Positions 47,272-58,338 are shown, counted from the first letter of the stretch. The stretch is 64,000 bases of DNA from Bacteroidaceae bacterium (GCA_016286165.1 JAEESE010000009.1:62001-126000); one strand, 5' to 3'. Translations and numbers: made by a program. Notes: a model not told the origin generated them from the sequence alone.

Positions 47272-49287
47272 ATGAAACTTCTACGTACATTCAGCGTGCT
47301 TTTCCTTCTCGCCGCAGCGCTTTGCACAAGCGCTCAGCGTCCTATGAAGGCACCCGCTGGTGGCAAGGCCATCAGCGACGAACTCATTGGTATCTTCTTT
47401 GAGGACATCAGCAGCAGTGCCGACGGCGGTCTCTACGCCGAACTTATCCAAAACGGTTCCTTCGAGTATAATCCCACAGAACGTAATGGCTGGGGACCCG
47501 CTACAGCGTGGACCTTTGAACGCCCAGGACACTCGCTAGGACGTGTTGAATCGCACATGAAGCAGCCTTTGAATGATAATAATCCCACCTTCATGCGCAT
47601 CTTTGTTGAGCGTGTCGGTCATTACTATGACTTTGACGGTTGGACTGGCGTGGGCATTCAAAATAATGGCTTCGACGGAATCAGCGTTAAAGGTGGTGCC
47701 AAGTATGATTTCTCGGCATTCTTCCGTAATAGTGGTGAGGCAACACAGATGCAGGTTCGTGTCGCTCTCGTGGTGCCTCAAGGTTGGGGTAAAAGTCCTA
47801 AGCTGTTGGCCGATACTACGATGCAAATCAGTTCAGAATTCTGGATTAAAAAAACAGCAGTGTTGACACCATCTGAGGATGCGACTAATGCAGCGTTGCA
47901 GATTCTCGTCCTTACAAAGGGGTATATGGATATCGACTTTGTCTCACTGATGCCCCAAGACACATACAAGGGCCACGGCCTGCGCAAGGATCTAGCACAG
48001 GCGCTTGCCGACCTTGAGCCTAAGTTTATGCGCTTCCCCGGTGGATGCGTAGTACATGGCGGTGGTGATGGTTTCTGGAACACCTATCGCTGGAAAACAA
48101 CTATCGGTCCCAAGGAGCAGCGTCGTGCCTTGAAGAACACATGGGGTTACCACCAATCCATGGGTCTCGGCTATTATGAGTATTTCCAGTTCTGCGAGGA
48201 CCTCGGCATGCAGCCCGTGCCAATCCTACCCTGTGGAGTCAGTTGTCAGGGCACCAACGGCGGATGGAGCATGCGCACCCAGGCACAGGACGTAGTGCCC
48301 ATGTCCGAAATGGACGAATGGGTCGATGAAGCCCTTGACCTCATCGAATGGGCTAACGGCGATCCCGCCACCTCCAAATGGGCTAAGATGCGTGCTGATG
48401 CAGGCCATCCCAAGCCCTTCAATCTCAAATATCTAGGCCTTGGTAACGAGGAGAAGATAACGCCCGAATTCGAGGAACGATTCACATATATCTATAACAA
48501 AGTACACGCACGATACCCCGACATCGTCATCGTAGGCACAGCAGGCCCAGGTTCACATGCCGGTAACCCCGACCTCGAGAACGGTTGGCGCATAGCCGAT
48601 AAGCTCGGTATGCCCATCATCGATGAGCACTACTACGAGCCCAATACCTATTTCCTCAACAAACGTCAGTACGACAACTATCCCCGCACCCGCAAGACTA
48701 AGGTCTATCTCGGAGAATATGCTTCCAAAGACAAGAAACTCATTGATGCTCTGGCCGAAGGGCTCTATTTGCTCCACGTCGAGCGCAACGGCGACATCGT
48801 ATGTATGACCAGCTACGCACCCCTCTTTGCTCGCAAGAAAGCCACCAACTGGAATCCTGACCTTATTTATTTCGACAACGAGCGACCCTTCCTTACTTGC
48901 AGCTACTATGTGCAGCAGATGTTCGGCCACTCAGCGGGACAATACTACTATGGCGATTGTGTCACCTTCGAGGGCGATGCCAAGGGCTTGCAGCAGCCCC
49001 AGGAGAATGTGCATTACGGCCAGTCTGTAGTCCTCAACACCAAGACGCGCCGCCTCTTCGTTAAGCTATGCAACGCCGGAGCCGAAGCCAAGCGCGCAAA
49101 TATCAACCTCTCTCGTTTCGGCATTAAGAAAGTGGCCACAAAGACTCTCCTTACAGGCCAGCCCGACGACGAGAACAACTACGAGGCACAGCCCATAGCG
49201 CCTCAACGCACTTCTTTCAAGCCTCAGAAGCGCTTCACCCTCGACCTTCAGCCCTACTCCTTTGTTATGCTCGAATACGAGCTTTAA
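47272..49287 (+). CDS. GH51-type alpha-L-arabinofuranosidase
   Basis: Signal peptide; ISDELIGIFFEDISSSADGGLYAELIQNGSFEY; LEPKFMRFPGGCVVHG; NLKYLGLGNEEKI; IDEHYYEP. Confidence 0.9.
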   Translation: MKLLRTFSVLFLLAAALCTSAQRPMKAPAGGKAISDELIGIFFEDISSSADGGLYAELIQNGSFEYNPTERNGWGPATAWTFERPGHSLGRVESHMKQPLNDNNPTFMRIFVERVGHYYDFDGWTGVGIQNNGFDGISVKGGAKYDFSAFFRNSGEATQMQVRVALVVPQGWGKSPKLLADTTMQISSEFWIKKTAVLTPSEDATNAALQILVLTKGYMDIDFVSLMPQDTYKGHGLRKDLAQALADLEPKFMRFPGGCVVHGGGDGFWNTYRWKTTIGPKEQRRALKNTWGYHQSMGLGYYEYFQFCEDLGMQPVPILPCGVSCQGTNGGWSMRTQAQDVVPMSEMDEWVDEALDLIEWANGDPATSKWAKMRADAGHPKPFNLKYLGLGNEEKITPEFEERFTYIYNKVHARYPDIVIVGTAGPGSHAGNPDLENGWRIADKLGMPIIDEHYYEPNTYFLNKRQYDNYPRTRKTKVYLGEYASKDKKLIDALAEGLYLLHVERNGDIVCMTSYAPLFARKKATNWNPDLIYFDNERPFLTCSYYVQQMFGHSAGQYYYGDCVTFEGDAKGLQQPQENVHYGQSVVLNTKTRRLFVKLCNAGAEAKRANINLSRFGIKKVATKTLLTGQPDDENNYEAQPIAPQRTSFKPQKRFTLDLQPYSFVMLEYEL

Positions 49288-49436
49288 GCGCAAGACTATG
49301 CGCTGATCCCTCTACGGGCCTGTAAGGCTGCCGACGTAAACTTCGACGGCAGCGGGATCATAGCACGTCACAGCGCTGGTTAATATCATTTTAGGTAAAA
49401 AGAAGCATGAAGAACTAAGAATGATGAGTTAAAGAG

Positions 49437-49474
49437 AAAAGTAACTTTAGGAAAACCTGAAGTTACTTTTTTCT
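49437..49474 (+). terminator. Rho-independent terminator
   Basis: AAAAGTAACTTTAGG-AAAA-CCTGAAGTTACTTTTTT. Confidence 0.75.
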
Positions 49475-49613
49475 TTGTGAGGTGTTCTCTGTGCCTTCTA
49501 TTCTTTGTTCATATACGTAAGTTTTGCAAGCGAAAACCGGGATTTGGCTTGTGAGACAGGGATTTATTTCTATCTACAAGGGTGAAAGCGATACAACTTT
49601 CAGCTTTTATTCT

Positions 49614-49621
49614 TACATTTG
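49614..49621 (+). promoter_or_regulatory. -7 promoter element for the vsr-like gene
   Basis: TACATTTG. Confidence 0.4.
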
Positions 49622-49674
49622 CAGGCGAAAAGATAGAAGAAGACCATCATTAAGACATCAAAGATATACTTTAA

Positions 49675-50271
49675 ATGGACCACCTTACCACTCAACAACG
49701 GCACAGAAATATGGCGGCTATTCGCTCGAAAGGCACTAAGCCAGAGATGATAGTGCGGAGAGGGCTGTGGAAACGAGGGTTCAGATACAGATTGAACGAC
49801 AAGCGGCTGCCGGGACATCCTGACTTGGTTCTGAAAAAATACCGCACATGTGTGTTTGTGAATGGCTGCTTCTGGCATGGCCACGAGCTGCGCGCGCAAA
49901 ATGATGAGTTTAGAATGGATAATGAAGAATCCCTCGAGAGCTCTGCATGCTGCAAGATACCAAAAACGAATCGGGAGTTTTGGGTAGCTAAGATTCGGAG
50001 GAATATGAAGCGCGATCGCGAAGAGCAACGTAAGTTGGCAGATATGGGTTGGCATTGCATAACGATATGGGAATGTGAACTCAAGCCGAATCGTCGTGAG
50101 GAGACGTTGGAAGCCCTTGCCTTTACATTGAATCATATATGGTTGGAGGACCAAATAGGATGTAATACGGCTGTACGAAGAGTCAAAAAGCATAATGGAG
50201 TATTGTATCCGCAACTTGAGGATGAGGAAGAACAGTTGCCGATAGCGGCGGAGAATGGCGATAATGTATGA
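49675..50271 (+). CDS. vsr: Very short patch repair (Vsr-like) endonuclease with an internal insertion and C-terminal extension
   Basis: RNMAAIRSKGTKPEMIVRRGLWKRGFRYRLNDKRLPGHPDLVLKKYRTCVFVNGCFWHGHE; KIPKTNREFWVAKIRRNMKRD; GWHCITIWECELK. Confidence 0.9.
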   Translation: MDHLTTQQRHRNMAAIRSKGTKPEMIVRRGLWKRGFRYRLNDKRLPGHPDLVLKKYRTCVFVNGCFWHGHELRAQNDEFRMDNEESLESSACCKIPKTNREFWVAKIRRNMKRDREEQRKLADMGWHCITIWECELKPNRREETLEALAFTLNHIWLEDQIGCNTAVRRVKKHNGVLYPQLEDEEEQLPIAAENGDNV

Positions 50272-50393
50272 GAGAATTTATTTATAGTGAATTAGAGTTA
50301 TTGGAAAGGGCTTAAAGTTAAAGTACTACTTTAATGTGTAAACGCACGATTTAACAGCTAATTATACTTTTTTTAAAAAAATATTCAAAATTG

Positions 50394-50425
50394 TTTGCGT
50401 GAAATAAAAAAAGAATTTATCTTTG
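50394..50425 (+). promoter_or_regulatory. Consensus promoter at the head of the dcw cluster
   Basis: TTTG 50394-50397, 20-nt spacer, TATCTTTG 50418-50425; rsmH ATG at 50430. Confidence 0.75.
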
Positions 50426-50429
50426 CGGC

Positions 50430-51365
50430 ATGGAAACGGAACAGTACCACATCCCCGTGCTACTAAGTTCCTCAGTAGAGGGCTTGAATATCCGGCAAAA
50501 AGGCACGTATGTGGACGTGACGTTAGGCGGCGGAGGACACAGCAGGCATATACTGCAACAACTTGGTTCTCAGGGACGTCTATTCAGTTTCGATCAAGAT
50601 GCCGACGCTATCGCCCGTTGCGCTCGTGAGCGCGACGACGCCGGCCAGAGCGAGCGATGGACGCTTATACGTTCTAACTTCCGTTACCTAAAAAATTGGA
50701 TGCGCTACTACGGGATCGATGAAATTGATGGCATACTAGCAGACTTGGGTGTTTCAAGCCATCACTTCGACGACGGTAGTCGCGGCTTCAGCTTTCGCAG
50801 CGACGCGCCTCTGGACATGCGAATGAACCAGCAGGGCGGACTGACGGCAGCGGATGTGTTGCAAACTTATGGAGTAGAACAACTCACCACGCTGTTCCGA
50901 CTGTACGGAGAGCTCCGGCAAGCTCATCGACTGGCGGATGCCGTAGTCAAGATGCGCCAACGACAGGCTATTGCTACTACAGGTCAGCTCGCGGAGCTCT
51001 TCAGGCCTATATTAGGTCGTGAGCACGAAAAAAAGGATCTGGCACGAGCCTTTCAGGCATTGCGTATCGAGGTGAATCACGAGATGGAGGCTCTGAGCCA
51101 AATGCTTTTGGCTGCAACCGAGTTGTTGCGCCCTGGCGGCAGATTGGTTGTGATATCCTACCATTCGCTCGAGGATCGCCTTGTAAAGAACGTGATGAAG
51201 GCAGGCTCTATTGACGGCAAGGTGACTCAAGACGCCGTCTATGGTCATGCTCTTGCACCGTTGCGACAGATAGGCAAGGCTATTGTGCCTGACGCCAAAG
51301 AGCAGGAAGCTAATCCACGAAGCAGAAGCGCCAAGCTAAGAGTAGCCGAGCGCTTAGACGTCTGA
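50430..51365 (+). CDS. rsmH: 16S rRNA (cytosine(1402)-N(4))-methyltransferase
   Basis: YHIPVLLSSSVEGLNIRQKGTYVDVTLGGGGHSRHIL; ADLGVSSHHFDDGSRGFSFRSDAPLDMRM; YHSLEDRLVKN. Confidence 0.96.
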   Translation: METEQYHIPVLLSSSVEGLNIRQKGTYVDVTLGGGGHSRHILQQLGSQGRLFSFDQDADAIARCARERDDAGQSERWTLIRSNFRYLKNWMRYYGIDEIDGILADLGVSSHHFDDGSRGFSFRSDAPLDMRMNQQGGLTAADVLQTYGVEQLTTLFRLYGELRQAHRLADAVVKMRQRQAIATTGQLAELFRPILGREHEKKDLARAFQALRIEVNHEMEALSQMLLAATELLRPGGRLVVISYHSLEDRLVKNVMKAGSIDGKVTQDAVYGHALAPLRQIGKAIVPDAKEQEANPRSRSAKLRVAERLDV

Positions 51366-51393
51366 CGGTCAGCGAACGGACGTCCGTCAGACG
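51359..51393. other. Inverted repeat overlapping the rsmH stop codon
   Basis: CGTCTGACGG (51359-51368) and CCGTCAGACG (51384-51393), perfect 10-bp arms. Confidence 0.6.
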
Positions 51394-51488
51394 AGGCGTA
51401 ACGCGCGCGGATAGGTGTGACAACAAAATAAGGAGTAGAACGCACCTCGGTCCCCGCCGATTGATTGATTTAGGTAAAGCGAGATCCC

Positions 51489-52055
51489 ATGAAGATTGAC
51501 AGCAACGAACAAGCGGACGACTTGACGCTCGTGTTCAACGAGACGGAAGCCGATGACGCTTCGCTCCGTGACGGTATGCCAGAGGCAGCCGCTGACGAGG
51601 CGGAAGATGGAGAAAGTTTGAGCTTTGAACTTCCCATCGACGATATCCCCGATGCCACGCTTGACGAGGCCTCGGGTGAGTCTGTTGATGAAGGACAGCG
51701 TTCGGGCTGGCGTATCTTCTCGGCTGAGGACTTGCCTCAGGTATCGCTGCGCGAGATTCTTGGCGGCGACTATCTCATAGGCAGTTTCCTTCGTCGTCAG
51801 ATATGGTTTATCCTGTTCTTAGTGCTGCTATCAATTGTGTACATCACCAACCGCTATGCCTCGCAACAGGAGATTCTCGAAGAGGAGGAGATGCGTAAAG
51901 AACTCGTAGAGAAAAAAAACTATGCCCTCACACAGTATGCCGAGCTGACTATGCGCACTCGGCAGAGCAGTTTGGAACGCATATTAAAGAATTTCGGCGA
52001 CAGCACGCTCCTCTCAGCCAAAGAAGCTCCATTCATTATTTACAAGAAACGTTGA
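51489..52055 (+). CDS. FtsL-like cell division protein
   Basis: Acidic N-terminus, single TM (IWFILFLVLLSIVYITNRYASQQ), coiled-coil; position between rsmH and the PBP. Confidence 0.75.
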   Translation: MKIDSNEQADDLTLVFNETEADDASLRDGMPEAAADEAEDGESLSFELPIDDIPDATLDEASGESVDEGQRSGWRIFSAEDLPQVSLREILGGDYLIGSFLRRQIWFILFLVLLSIVYITNRYASQQEILEEEEMRKELVEKKNYALTQYAELTMRTRQSSLERILKNFGDSTLLSAKEAPFIIYKKR

Positions 52056-52118
52056 CAGGTTGACAAACTAATAAGTTAACAGGCTAACATATTAGGAATT
52101 AGGAAATAGTTCGCACGC

Positions 52119-54167
52119 ATGAATTTCGACAGCAAACGCACCATACCACGCTATCTCTTCGTCATCATATTGATGACGATTGCCGGTCTGGCTATAATTG
52201 GCAAGGCTGGCTATGAGATGTTTTTCCGCGATGACTATTGGCATACGGTGCGTGAGCGTATGGCTACCCAGCAGAAGGATATCCCCGCTGTGCGTGGTAA
52301 TATATATTCTGCCGATGGCCAACTGATGGTGGGTTCTATGCCGGTGTATACATTACGTATGGATTTCGTTGTCAAGGATCCTAACGATAGTATCGCCGAG
52401 CGCAAACTGCAGGTATGGCGCGATAGCGCCTTCATGGCCGACTTGGACAGCTTCTGTATCGGCTTGAATCAACTCTTCCCGGAAGTGAGTAAGGCGGAAT
52501 TCCGCGCCAAGCTGCTCGAAGGTAAGCGTCGCGGCAGAAGGAATCTGGCTATCAAGCATAACGTTTCCTATATTAAATATAAGGAAAGTCTGCACTTGCC
52601 TTATGCTCGCCATGGACGTATCAAAACGGGCTTTTATGCAGAAGAAATACCCCAGCGACAGAAACCTTACGGCAGTATGGCAACGCGCACCTTGGGCTCA
52701 CTTATGACCACGAATGACTCGGCTCGCAATGGTTTAGAGTTGGCTTACGACAGTATACTGCGAGGTATAAACGGGAAAATGCATCGTGAGAAAGTGCGCC
52801 GCCAGTGGATGGATAAGACAGACGTGGAGCCTATCAACGGCCTGGATCTCATCACCACCATCGATGTGGGGATGCAAGATGCCGCCGAGAAGATCCTTGA
52901 ACGTAAACTTAAGGAGATAAATGCAGAAATAGGCGTCGTGGTGCTGATGGAGGTGCAGACAGGCGATGTGAAAGCCATCGTGAACCTGACACGCATCGGT
53001 CCCGGCGTGTATGCAGAAGTGAAAAACAACGCCATCACAGACCTTTGGGAACCTGGCTCCACGTTTAAGACAGCTTCCATGATGGTTGCTTTGGAGGATG
53101 GAATGGTGAAGCGCGGCGACATGGTGGACGTGGGCAATGGACAGTGGCTCATGCACGGCCGCGTGATGAAGGATCACAACTGGCGCAAAGGCGGCTATGG
53201 ACGTGCCATTTCGGTGGATGAGTGTCTGATGTTCTCGTCAAACGTAGGTGTGAGCCGTATAATAGACGAGCATTACCACGATCATCCCGAACGCTACGTC
53301 GACGGCCTCTACCGCGAGGGCGTAGGTGTGCCTTTTGATCTGCCCTTCCCAGGTGCCGGCAAACCTTATGTGCGCCGTCCGAAGCCCGACGGTTCCAATT
53401 GGAGCAAGACGGCCCTCCCCTGGATGAGCATTGGATATGAAACTCAAATACCCCCTATATATACAGTGGCATTTTACAATGCCATTGCCAACAATGGTCG
53501 CATGGTGCAGCCAAGATTTGTACGGGAGATACGCCGTGACGGCCAGACGCTGAAAGAATTTCCGATAGTGACAGTCAAGGAACGCATTTGCAAACCCAGC
53601 ACCTTGCGTGATGTGCACGCTATACTGGAGCGCGTAGTGAATGATCCATTAGGCCTCGGAAAGAAAGCCGGCTGCAAACAGTTCAAGGTGTGCGGCAAGA
53701 CAGGCACGGCACAGGTGGCCGATGAACATGGTAGCTACCACGGCTCGCCCGCCCGCTACATGGTGAGCTTCGCAGGCTTCTATCCGAGCGAAGCACCTAA
53801 ATACTCGTGTGTGGTATGCATAAAGAAGAGCGGGCTGCCTGCATCGGGCGGCGCACAGGCTGGGCCTGTGTTCAGTGAACTGGCTCAGTTCGTGATGGCC
53901 AAGGGAGTGTTCCGCGAACCATCAGAGGCAGCCGACAGCACATCGGTATTTGAGGCTCCAGAAGCAGCACCGCTGCCTGAGACCGTAAATGGCATGGTGC
54001 CAGATGTTCGAGGATTAGGCTTACGTGACGCTGTGCACTTGCTCGAGGCTCAAGGCCTTAAAGTACGTGTTAGCGGTCAAGGCGTTGTTAAGAACCAAAG
54101 TATAGCCCCTGGCAACAAGGCCTTGAAAGGCCAGACCATAGGCTTGCAACTCACTACAGACAAATAA
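52119..54167 (+). CDS. ftsI: Penicillin-binding protein / FtsI-type transpeptidase with a C-terminal PASTA domain
   Basis: [18 protein letters not shown] (SxxK); [44 protein letters not shown]. Confidence 0.93.
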   Translation: MNFDSKRTIPRYLFVIILMTIAGLAIIGKAGYEMFFRDDYWHTVRERMATQQKDIPAVRGNIYSADGQLMVGSMPVYTLRMDFVVKDPNDSIAERKLQVWRDSAFMADLDSFCIGLNQLFPEVSKAEFRAKLLEGKRRGRRNLAIKHNVSYIKYKESLHLPYARHGRIKTGFYAEEIPQRQKPYGSMATRTLGSLMTTNDSARNGLELAYDSILRGINGKMHREKVRRQWMDKTDVEPINGLDLITTIDVGMQDAAEKILERKLKEINAEIGVVVLMEVQTGDVKAIVNLTRIGPGVYAEVKNNAITDLWEPGSTFKTASMMVALEDGMVKRGDMVDVGNGQWLMHGRVMKDHNWRKGGYGRAISVDECLMFSSNVGVSRIIDEHYHDHPERYVDGLYREGVGVPFDLPFPGAGKPYVRRPKPDGSNWSKTALPWMSIGYETQIPPIYTVAFYNAIANNGRMVQPRFVREIRRDGQTLKEFPIVTVKERICKPSTLRDVHAILERVVNDPLGLGKKAGCKQFKVCGKTGTAQVADEHGSYHGSPARYMVSFAGFYPSEAPKYSCVVCIKKSGLPASGGAQAGPVFSELAQFVMAKGVFREPSEAADSTSVFEAPEAAPLPETVNGMVPDVRGLGLRDAVHLLEAQGLKVRVSGQGVVKNQSIAPGNKALKGQTIGLQLTTDK

Positions 54168-54178
54168 AAAACAATATT

Positions 54179-55633
54179 ATGATATTATCAGACGTTCTCT
54201 CAGCCATCACGCCAATTAAAGTGGCAGGCTCCACGGATATCGACATCACTGATATCCAGATAGATTCCCGCAAGGTAAGCACTGGCGCGATGTTTGTGGC
54301 CGTAGCTGGTACTCAGGTCGACGGTCACACGTTCATCCCAAAAGCCTTAGAGCATGGCGCCAAGTCCATAGTATGTCAAGTTCTGCCGGCAGAACTGCAG
54401 CCTGACGTGACCTACATACAGGTTGCCGATAGCGAGGCTGCCGTGGGTCCTTTGGCTCATGCTTTCTTCGGGCGGCCAACGGGGAAACTTGACCTGATAG
54501 GCGTGACGGGAACCAATGGCAAGACCACTATTGCCACTCTGCTATATAAGTTGTTTCGCCGCTTTGGATATAAATGTGGACTAGTGTCTACGGTATGCAA
54601 CTTTATTGATGATGAGGCTATTCCCACAGACCACACGACACCTGATCCCATCACGCTGAATCGTCTTTTGGGACGCATGGCTGATGAAGGCTGCCGCTTC
54701 GCCTTCATGGAGGTGAGTTCGCATAGTGTGGCTCAGCATCGTATAGGAGGTCTCAACTTCAGAGGCGGCATCTTTACAAACCTCACTCGTGACCACCTCG
54801 ACTATCACAAGACATTCGAAGCCTATCGCGATGCCAAAAAAGCATTCTTCGACCTATTGCCTAAAGGCGCCTTCGCAGTTACGAATGCCGATGATAAGAA
54901 TGGCCTCTTCATGACACAAAACACGCGGGCTGAGGTTAAGACATACAGTCTGAGAGGTGTTGCTGATTTTCATGCTCGTATTCTCGAAGAGAGTTTCGAA
55001 GGTATGACTTTGGACTTCTGCGGTCGCGAGGTATGCGTGCAGTTTATTGGCCGATTCAACGTGGCGAACTTGTTAGCTGTGTATGGTGCAGCTATATGCC
55101 TTGGCAAGCCTGCTGAAGATGTACTGATAGGTTTGAGCACGCTGAAGCCAGTTAATGGCCGTTTCGAAACAATCCGTTCGCGAGAAGGCGTAACGGCTAT
55201 TGTGGATTATGCTCATACCCCAGACGCTCTTGACAACGTGCTTGCTACGATTAATGAGATATTGAAGAAACCAAACCAGTGCATAACCGTTTGTGGCGCA
55301 GGCGGCAACCGCGACAAAGGCAAGCGTCCGTTGATGGCTCAGTCGGCAGTGCGCGCTTCTGACCGCGTTATCATAACCTCTGACAATCCCCGTTTTGAGG
55401 AGCCTCAGGCTATTATCGATGATATGCTTGCAGGCGTGATGTCAGCCGAGGATAAACGTAAGGTTATAAGCATTGTGGACCGTCGCGAGGCTATACGTAC
55501 AGCTTGTATGATGGCTCAGCCTGGCGATGTAATTCTCATAGCAGGAAAAGGTCACGAGGATTATCAGGAAGTGCAAGGCGTAAAGCATCATTTCGACGAC
55601 CACGAAGTAGTGCGCGAAGCCTTTGGATTATAA
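54179..55633 (+). CDS. murE: UDP-N-acetylmuramoyl-L-alanyl-D-glutamate ligase
   Basis: [59 protein letters not shown]. Confidence 0.95.
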   Translation: MILSDVLSAITPIKVAGSTDIDITDIQIDSRKVSTGAMFVAVAGTQVDGHTFIPKALEHGAKSIVCQVLPAELQPDVTYIQVADSEAAVGPLAHAFFGRPTGKLDLIGVTGTNGKTTIATLLYKLFRRFGYKCGLVSTVCNFIDDEAIPTDHTTPDPITLNRLLGRMADEGCRFAFMEVSSHSVAQHRIGGLNFRGGIFTNLTRDHLDYHKTFEAYRDAKKAFFDLLPKGAFAVTNADDKNGLFMTQNTRAEVKTYSLRGVADFHARILEESFEGMTLDFCGREVCVQFIGRFNVANLLAVYGAAICLGKPAEDVLIGLSTLKPVNGRFETIRSREGVTAIVDYAHTPDALDNVLATINEILKKPNQCITVCGAGGNRDKGKRPLMAQSAVRASDRVIITSDNPRFEEPQAIIDDMLAGVMSAEDKRKVISIVDRREAIRTACMMAQPGDVILIAGKGHEDYQEVQGVKHHFDDHEVVREAFGL

Positions 55634-55706
55634 ACCATAACTATCAAAGTGTTAACTGCAAACTAGTTACCTAGTCAACTGTCAATTCTCAACTGTCAAT
55701 TAAAAT

Positions 55707-56969
55707 ATGCTCTACTATCTCTTCCGTTATCTCAATGAGTTTGGCATCCCAGGCTCGCACATGTGGAGCTATATCTCGTTCCGCGCTATCTTGACGTTAG
55801 TGCTGTCGCTGATGATATCCGCTTGGTTTGGCGAATGGTTCATCAAGTATATGAAGCGCCGCAACTATAGCGAGGAGCAACGTGATGCCAGCATCGATCC
55901 CTTTGGAGTCGAGAAAAAAGGAGTGCCCACTATGGGCGGTATTATCATCATCGTTGCCACCGTAGTACCTGCTCTGCTATTCGGTCGATTGCGCAATATT
56001 TACATGTTGCTTATGCTGGGCACTACGGTGTGGCTAGGCCTGCTAGGTTTTGCCGACGATTACCGCAAGATGACCAAGAGCAAAGATGGCATACGTCCTA
56101 TCGTGAAGCTTGCAGGCCAAGCTCTGTTAGGCCTAGTCGTAGGACTTGTGTTGTGGCTCAGTCCCGATGCTGTGATTCGCGAGAACATTACCACGCAAAA
56201 ACAAAACGGAGTAGAGATAGTGCATAAAAGTGAACCAGTCAAGAGCACCCTCACCACTATTCCGTTTGTAAAGAACAACAATCTCAGCTATACGGAGGCT
56301 TGCTCGTGGTTGGGAAAGTACAAGAATGCTGGTGGTTGGATATTTTTTGTGCTTGTAACAATCTTCATTGTCATGGCTGTAAGCAACGGAGCTAACATGA
56401 ACGATGGCATGGATGGTATGTGTGCCGGCAACTCGGCTATTATGTGCTTCGCGTTGGCAATATTGGCTTATGTGTCATCGCACACTGAGTTTGCAGCATA
56501 CCTTAACATAATGTATATCCCTGGCTCCGAGGAGCTTGTAGTGTTCCTGATGGCGTTCGTGGGTGCTCTCATCGGTTTCCTTTGGTACAACGCCTATCCG
56601 GCTCAAGTGTTTATGGGCGACACGGGATCATTGGCTATCGGCGGCATTATAGCTGTGACGGCTATCATCATTCACAAGGAACTGCTGCTGCCGCTCATTT
56701 GCTTCATCTTCTTTATTGAGAGTGTGAGCGTGCTGGCGCAAACTAACTATGCTAGATATGGCAACCGCAAGGGACTGAAGCTACGCGTGTTCAAGCGTGC
56801 GCCTATACATGACGCTTTCCGCGTACGCCCAGAACAGATACCATCGGATTTCAGGATCCTTTTCAATTGGCCAAAGGGCTGCTGGCTGGAGTCTAAGGTG
56901 ACGACCCGTTTTTGGATCGTGTCCATAATGATGTGTGCATTGGCTATCGTAACGTTAAAGATAAGATAA
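55707..56969 (+). CDS. mraY: Phospho-N-acetylmuramoyl-pentapeptide-transferase
   Basis: KKGVPTMGGIIIIVATVVPALL; GFADDYRKMTKSKDGIRPIVKLAGQ; NMNDGMDGMCAG; VFMGDTGSLAIGG. Confidence 0.97.
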   Translation: MLYYLFRYLNEFGIPGSHMWSYISFRAILTLVLSLMISAWFGEWFIKYMKRRNYSEEQRDASIDPFGVEKKGVPTMGGIIIIVATVVPALLFGRLRNIYMLLMLGTTVWLGLLGFADDYRKMTKSKDGIRPIVKLAGQALLGLVVGLVLWLSPDAVIRENITTQKQNGVEIVHKSEPVKSTLTTIPFVKNNNLSYTEACSWLGKYKNAGGWIFFVLVTIFIVMAVSNGANMNDGMDGMCAGNSAIMCFALAILAYVSSHTEFAAYLNIMYIPGSEELVVFLMAFVGALIGFLWYNAYPAQVFMGDTGSLAIGGIIAVTAIIIHKELLLPLICFIFFIESVSVLAQTNYARYGNRKGLKLRVFKRAPIHDAFRVRPEQIPSDFRILFNWPKGCWLESKVTTRFWIVSIMMCALAIVTLKIR

Positions 56970-56970
56970 G

Positions 56971-58302
56971 ATGAAAAGAATCGTTGTTTTGGGAGCTGCT
57001 GAGAGTGGCGTTGGCGCAGCCGTCCTTGCTAAGAAGGAGGGCTTCGACGTTTTTGTGACAGATATGGGTAAGATCAAACCCCACTACAAGGAGATGCTCG
57101 ACGAACGCGGCATTGCTTGGGAAGAAGGACAACATACAGAGCCCTTGGTGCTGAACGCTGATGAGATAGTGAAAAGCCCAGGTATACCTGATTCGGCACC
57201 TATGGTTGAGAAAGTGAGGGCAGCAGGAATACCTATTATCAGTGAGATAGAATTCGCTGGGCGTTACACCAATTCGCAGATGATATGCATCACAGGTTCT
57301 AATGGTAAGACCACAACTACTAGCCTCATATATCATATTTTCAAGCGTGCAGGCTACGATGTGGGCTTGGCAGGCAACATAGGTCGTTCGCTGGCTCTGC
57401 AAGTGGCCGAGGATCCGCATGCGTATTACGTTATTGAGTTGTCAAGTTTTCAGTTGGATAACATGTATGATTTCCGCGCGAACATCGCTATACTCCTGAA
57501 TATCACACCAGACCACCTTGACCGCTATCACAACTCGATGCAAGAGTACACTGATTCGAAAATGCGTATTGTTCAGAATCAGACCAAGGACGACGCCTTC
57601 ATATACTGGAACGAAGATCCTGTAATTAAACGGGAACTTGAAAAATACCATATTGAAAGTCGCAAATGCCCCTTTAGCATACTCAAGCGCGACGGCATGA
57701 TAGGTTACATAGCAGATGGCGAATATGTGATCGAGCGTCCTACGCCATTCAATATGGAGCAGGAGGAACTCGCGCTTACGGGTAAGCATAATATGTACAA
57801 CTCTCTTGCAGCTGGCATAGCTGCCGATTTGAGTGGCATATCAAACGATGTCATTCGCGAGAGTTTGAGTGATTTCGAAGGAGTAGAACATCGTCTGGAA
57901 TACGTGTGCAAGGTGCATGGTATCACCTTTATTAACGATTCCAAGGCCACAAATGTCGATGCTTGTTGGTATGCTCTTGAGAGCATGACACAGCCCACCG
58001 TGCTCATACTCGGAGGCTTGGACAAAGGCAATGACTACGAACAGATTAAGGACTTGGTCAAACAGAAGTGCAGGGGCTTGGTCTACCTTGGCGTGGACAA
58101 CAGCAAGCTTCATGCTTTCTTCGATCCGCTGGGCCTGCCTGTAGCTGAAACACATTCGATGAAGGACTGCGTAGAAGCTTGCTATCGTATGGCCGAGCCC
58201 GGCTACACGGTCCTGCTCTCACCTTGCTGTGCCAGCTTTGACCTTTTCAAGAACATGGAAGATCGTGGTAAGCAGTTCAAGACGTTGGCCAGAGCATTGT
58301 GA
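56971..58302 (+). CDS. murD: UDP-N-acetylmuramoylalanine--D-glutamate ligase
   Basis: VLGAAESGVGAAVLAKKEGFDVFVTD; ITGSNGKTTTTSLIYHI; INDSKATNVDACWYALE. Confidence 0.95.
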   Translation: MKRIVVLGAAESGVGAAVLAKKEGFDVFVTDMGKIKPHYKEMLDERGIAWEEGQHTEPLVLNADEIVKSPGIPDSAPMVEKVRAAGIPIISEIEFAGRYTNSQMICITGSNGKTTTTSLIYHIFKRAGYDVGLAGNIGRSLALQVAEDPHAYYVIELSSFQLDNMYDFRANIAILLNITPDHLDRYHNSMQEYTDSKMRIVQNQTKDDAFIYWNEDPVIKRELEKYHIESRKCPFSILKRDGMIGYIADGEYVIERPTPFNMEQEELALTGKHNMYNSLAAGIAADLSGISNDVIRESLSDFEGVEHRLEYVCKVHGITFINDSKATNVDACWYALESMTQPTVLILGGLDKGNDYEQIKDLVKQKCRGLVYLGVDNSKLHAFFDPLGLPVAETHSMKDCVEACYRMAEPGYTVLLSPCCASFDLFKNMEDRGKQFKTLARAL

Positions 58303-58338
58303 TTATAGTTCAGAGTTAATTTAGATATATTCAATAGT

